DNA of 6,348 nucleotides from Thermogutta sp. (GTDB lineage Bacteria; Planctomycetota; Planctomycetia; Pirellulales; Thermoguttaceae): the NCBI GenBank assembly GCA_012798155.1, contig JAAZNR010000839.1:1-6348 (forward strand), read 5' to 3'. Under the pieces are notes generated by a model, which worked only from the letters and a program-made list of their open reading frames with translations, ran no database searches and was not told the DNA's origin. Shown one piece after another: positions 5,998 through 6,348 of this stretch; positions within the stretch are counted from its first letter, which is position 1, and each line of letters starts with the position of its first letter. Made by a program: the position numbers and the translations under genes.

Positions 5998-6348
5998 CTA
6001 AAGACGATCGAACAGAATCAAGCGATCTGTTTCGTTCCCTTCCCTGTAAAGAAACCCTGTGACTTGGCTCAACTCACCGGCGTAATACTCATTCCTCGCT
6101 CGGACGCCATTTTGGTGCCGATTATAGACCTTATCAAGAGTTACGACAGCGATCACTTTCTGCGGGTGCCGGCGGGAAACATCCGTAACGGCCTCGATCG
6201 TTTCCGCATCTTCGCCCGGTTGTGGAAAATGTCTGTCGTCCCCTCTGCCTACCGGGCTATAAGGGTATAGGACCAGAATACCGAAGGACAGACAGCGATA
6301 GTATTCAAGGTCGGAGCCGAAAAAGTTACCAATCTTCTCGGCTGCATA
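5998..6348 (-). CDS. 3' end of an unidentified gene cut by the right edge (hypothetical protein)
   Basis: On the - strand the frame is open from the right edge to the TAG at 5998-6000, 116 codons with no Met, so an ORF search that requires a start would miss it. The translation looks like a normal soluble protein: mixed hydrophobic and charged residues with a regular alternation, for example PQKVIAVVTLDKVYNR, NEYYAGELSQVTGFLY and TDRLILFDRL at the C-terminus. I recognise no domain. The only + strand competitor (TTG at 6064 to 6270) lies wholly inside it and looks like its shadow. The sequence is less GC-rich than the centre of the window. The gene ends 144 bases before the toxin start and reads in the same direction, so read-through into the toxin-antitoxin pair is possible. 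Confidence 0.65.
   Translation of the reverse strand, partial: YAAEKIGNFFGSDLEYYRCLSFGILVLYPYSPVGRGDDRHFPQPGEDAETIEAVTDVSRRHPQKVIAVVTLDKVYNRHQNGVRARNEYYAGELSQVTGFLYREGNETDRLILFDRL

Noticed and set aside
5521..6001. + strand frames opposite the toxin gene
   Set aside because: They are shadows of the VapC-family gene, which shows the complete motif order on the other strand.
6011..6031. AACAGA...TCTGTT inverted repeat, considered as a toxin-antitoxin operator
   Set aside because: It lies within the coding end of the right-edge gene, more than 150 bases from the toxin start. Arms of 6 bases are expected by chance.
6064..6270. A small + strand ORF starting at TTG
   Set aside because: It lies inside the - strand frame that is open to the window edge and more protein-like, has no convincing ribosome site, and starts at a rare codon.

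Overview
The window is GC-rich bacterial DNA, most likely chromosomal. The gene families, the GC content and a GCCAC...GTGGC-type intergenic hairpin fit a planctomycete or a related PVC-type bacterium. That assignment is inference, since no rRNA or marker gene is present. Seven protein-coding genes can be supported. One, cut by the left edge, is on the + strand. The other six are on the - strand, and the rightmost is cut by the right edge.

Left part (2-832, +): the C-terminal end of a large helicase-type protein, with a DUF1998/MZB Cys4 zinc-binding region followed by a Vsr/DUF559-like PD-(D/E)XK nuclease domain. Helicases with this tail are frequent in DNA repair and phage-defence loci. The motor part and any partner genes lie outside the window. 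A 251-base convergent gap follows, with two hairpins that may stop transcription.

Middle (1084-4907, -): read in transcription order, a small DUF2582 winged-helix protein, a membrane PIN/TRAM protein of the YacL type, and a tail-specific S41 protease (Prc) that is probably a secreted lipoprotein. Gaps of about 240 bases separate them, so each probably has its own promoter. The gap before the winged-helix gene holds a terminator-like hairpin, a weak promoter candidate and two tandem GC-rich hairpins in the probable leader.

Right part (5142-6348, -): a toxin-antitoxin pair in reversed order, with the VapC-family PIN toxin first and its small antitoxin 4 bases downstream. It is preceded by the 3' end of an unidentified gene that has no Met codon in the window and is therefore easily missed. 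This last stretch is visibly less GC-rich than the middle of the window. Together with the toxin-antitoxin pair, this suggests an accessory segment beside housekeeping genes.

No rRNA, tRNA, CRISPR array, transposase or origin was seen. The points most worth following are the helicase-nuclease at the left edge, the reversed toxin-antitoxin unit with its extended antitoxin tail, the hidden reading frame at the right edge, and the structured leader of the winged-helix gene.
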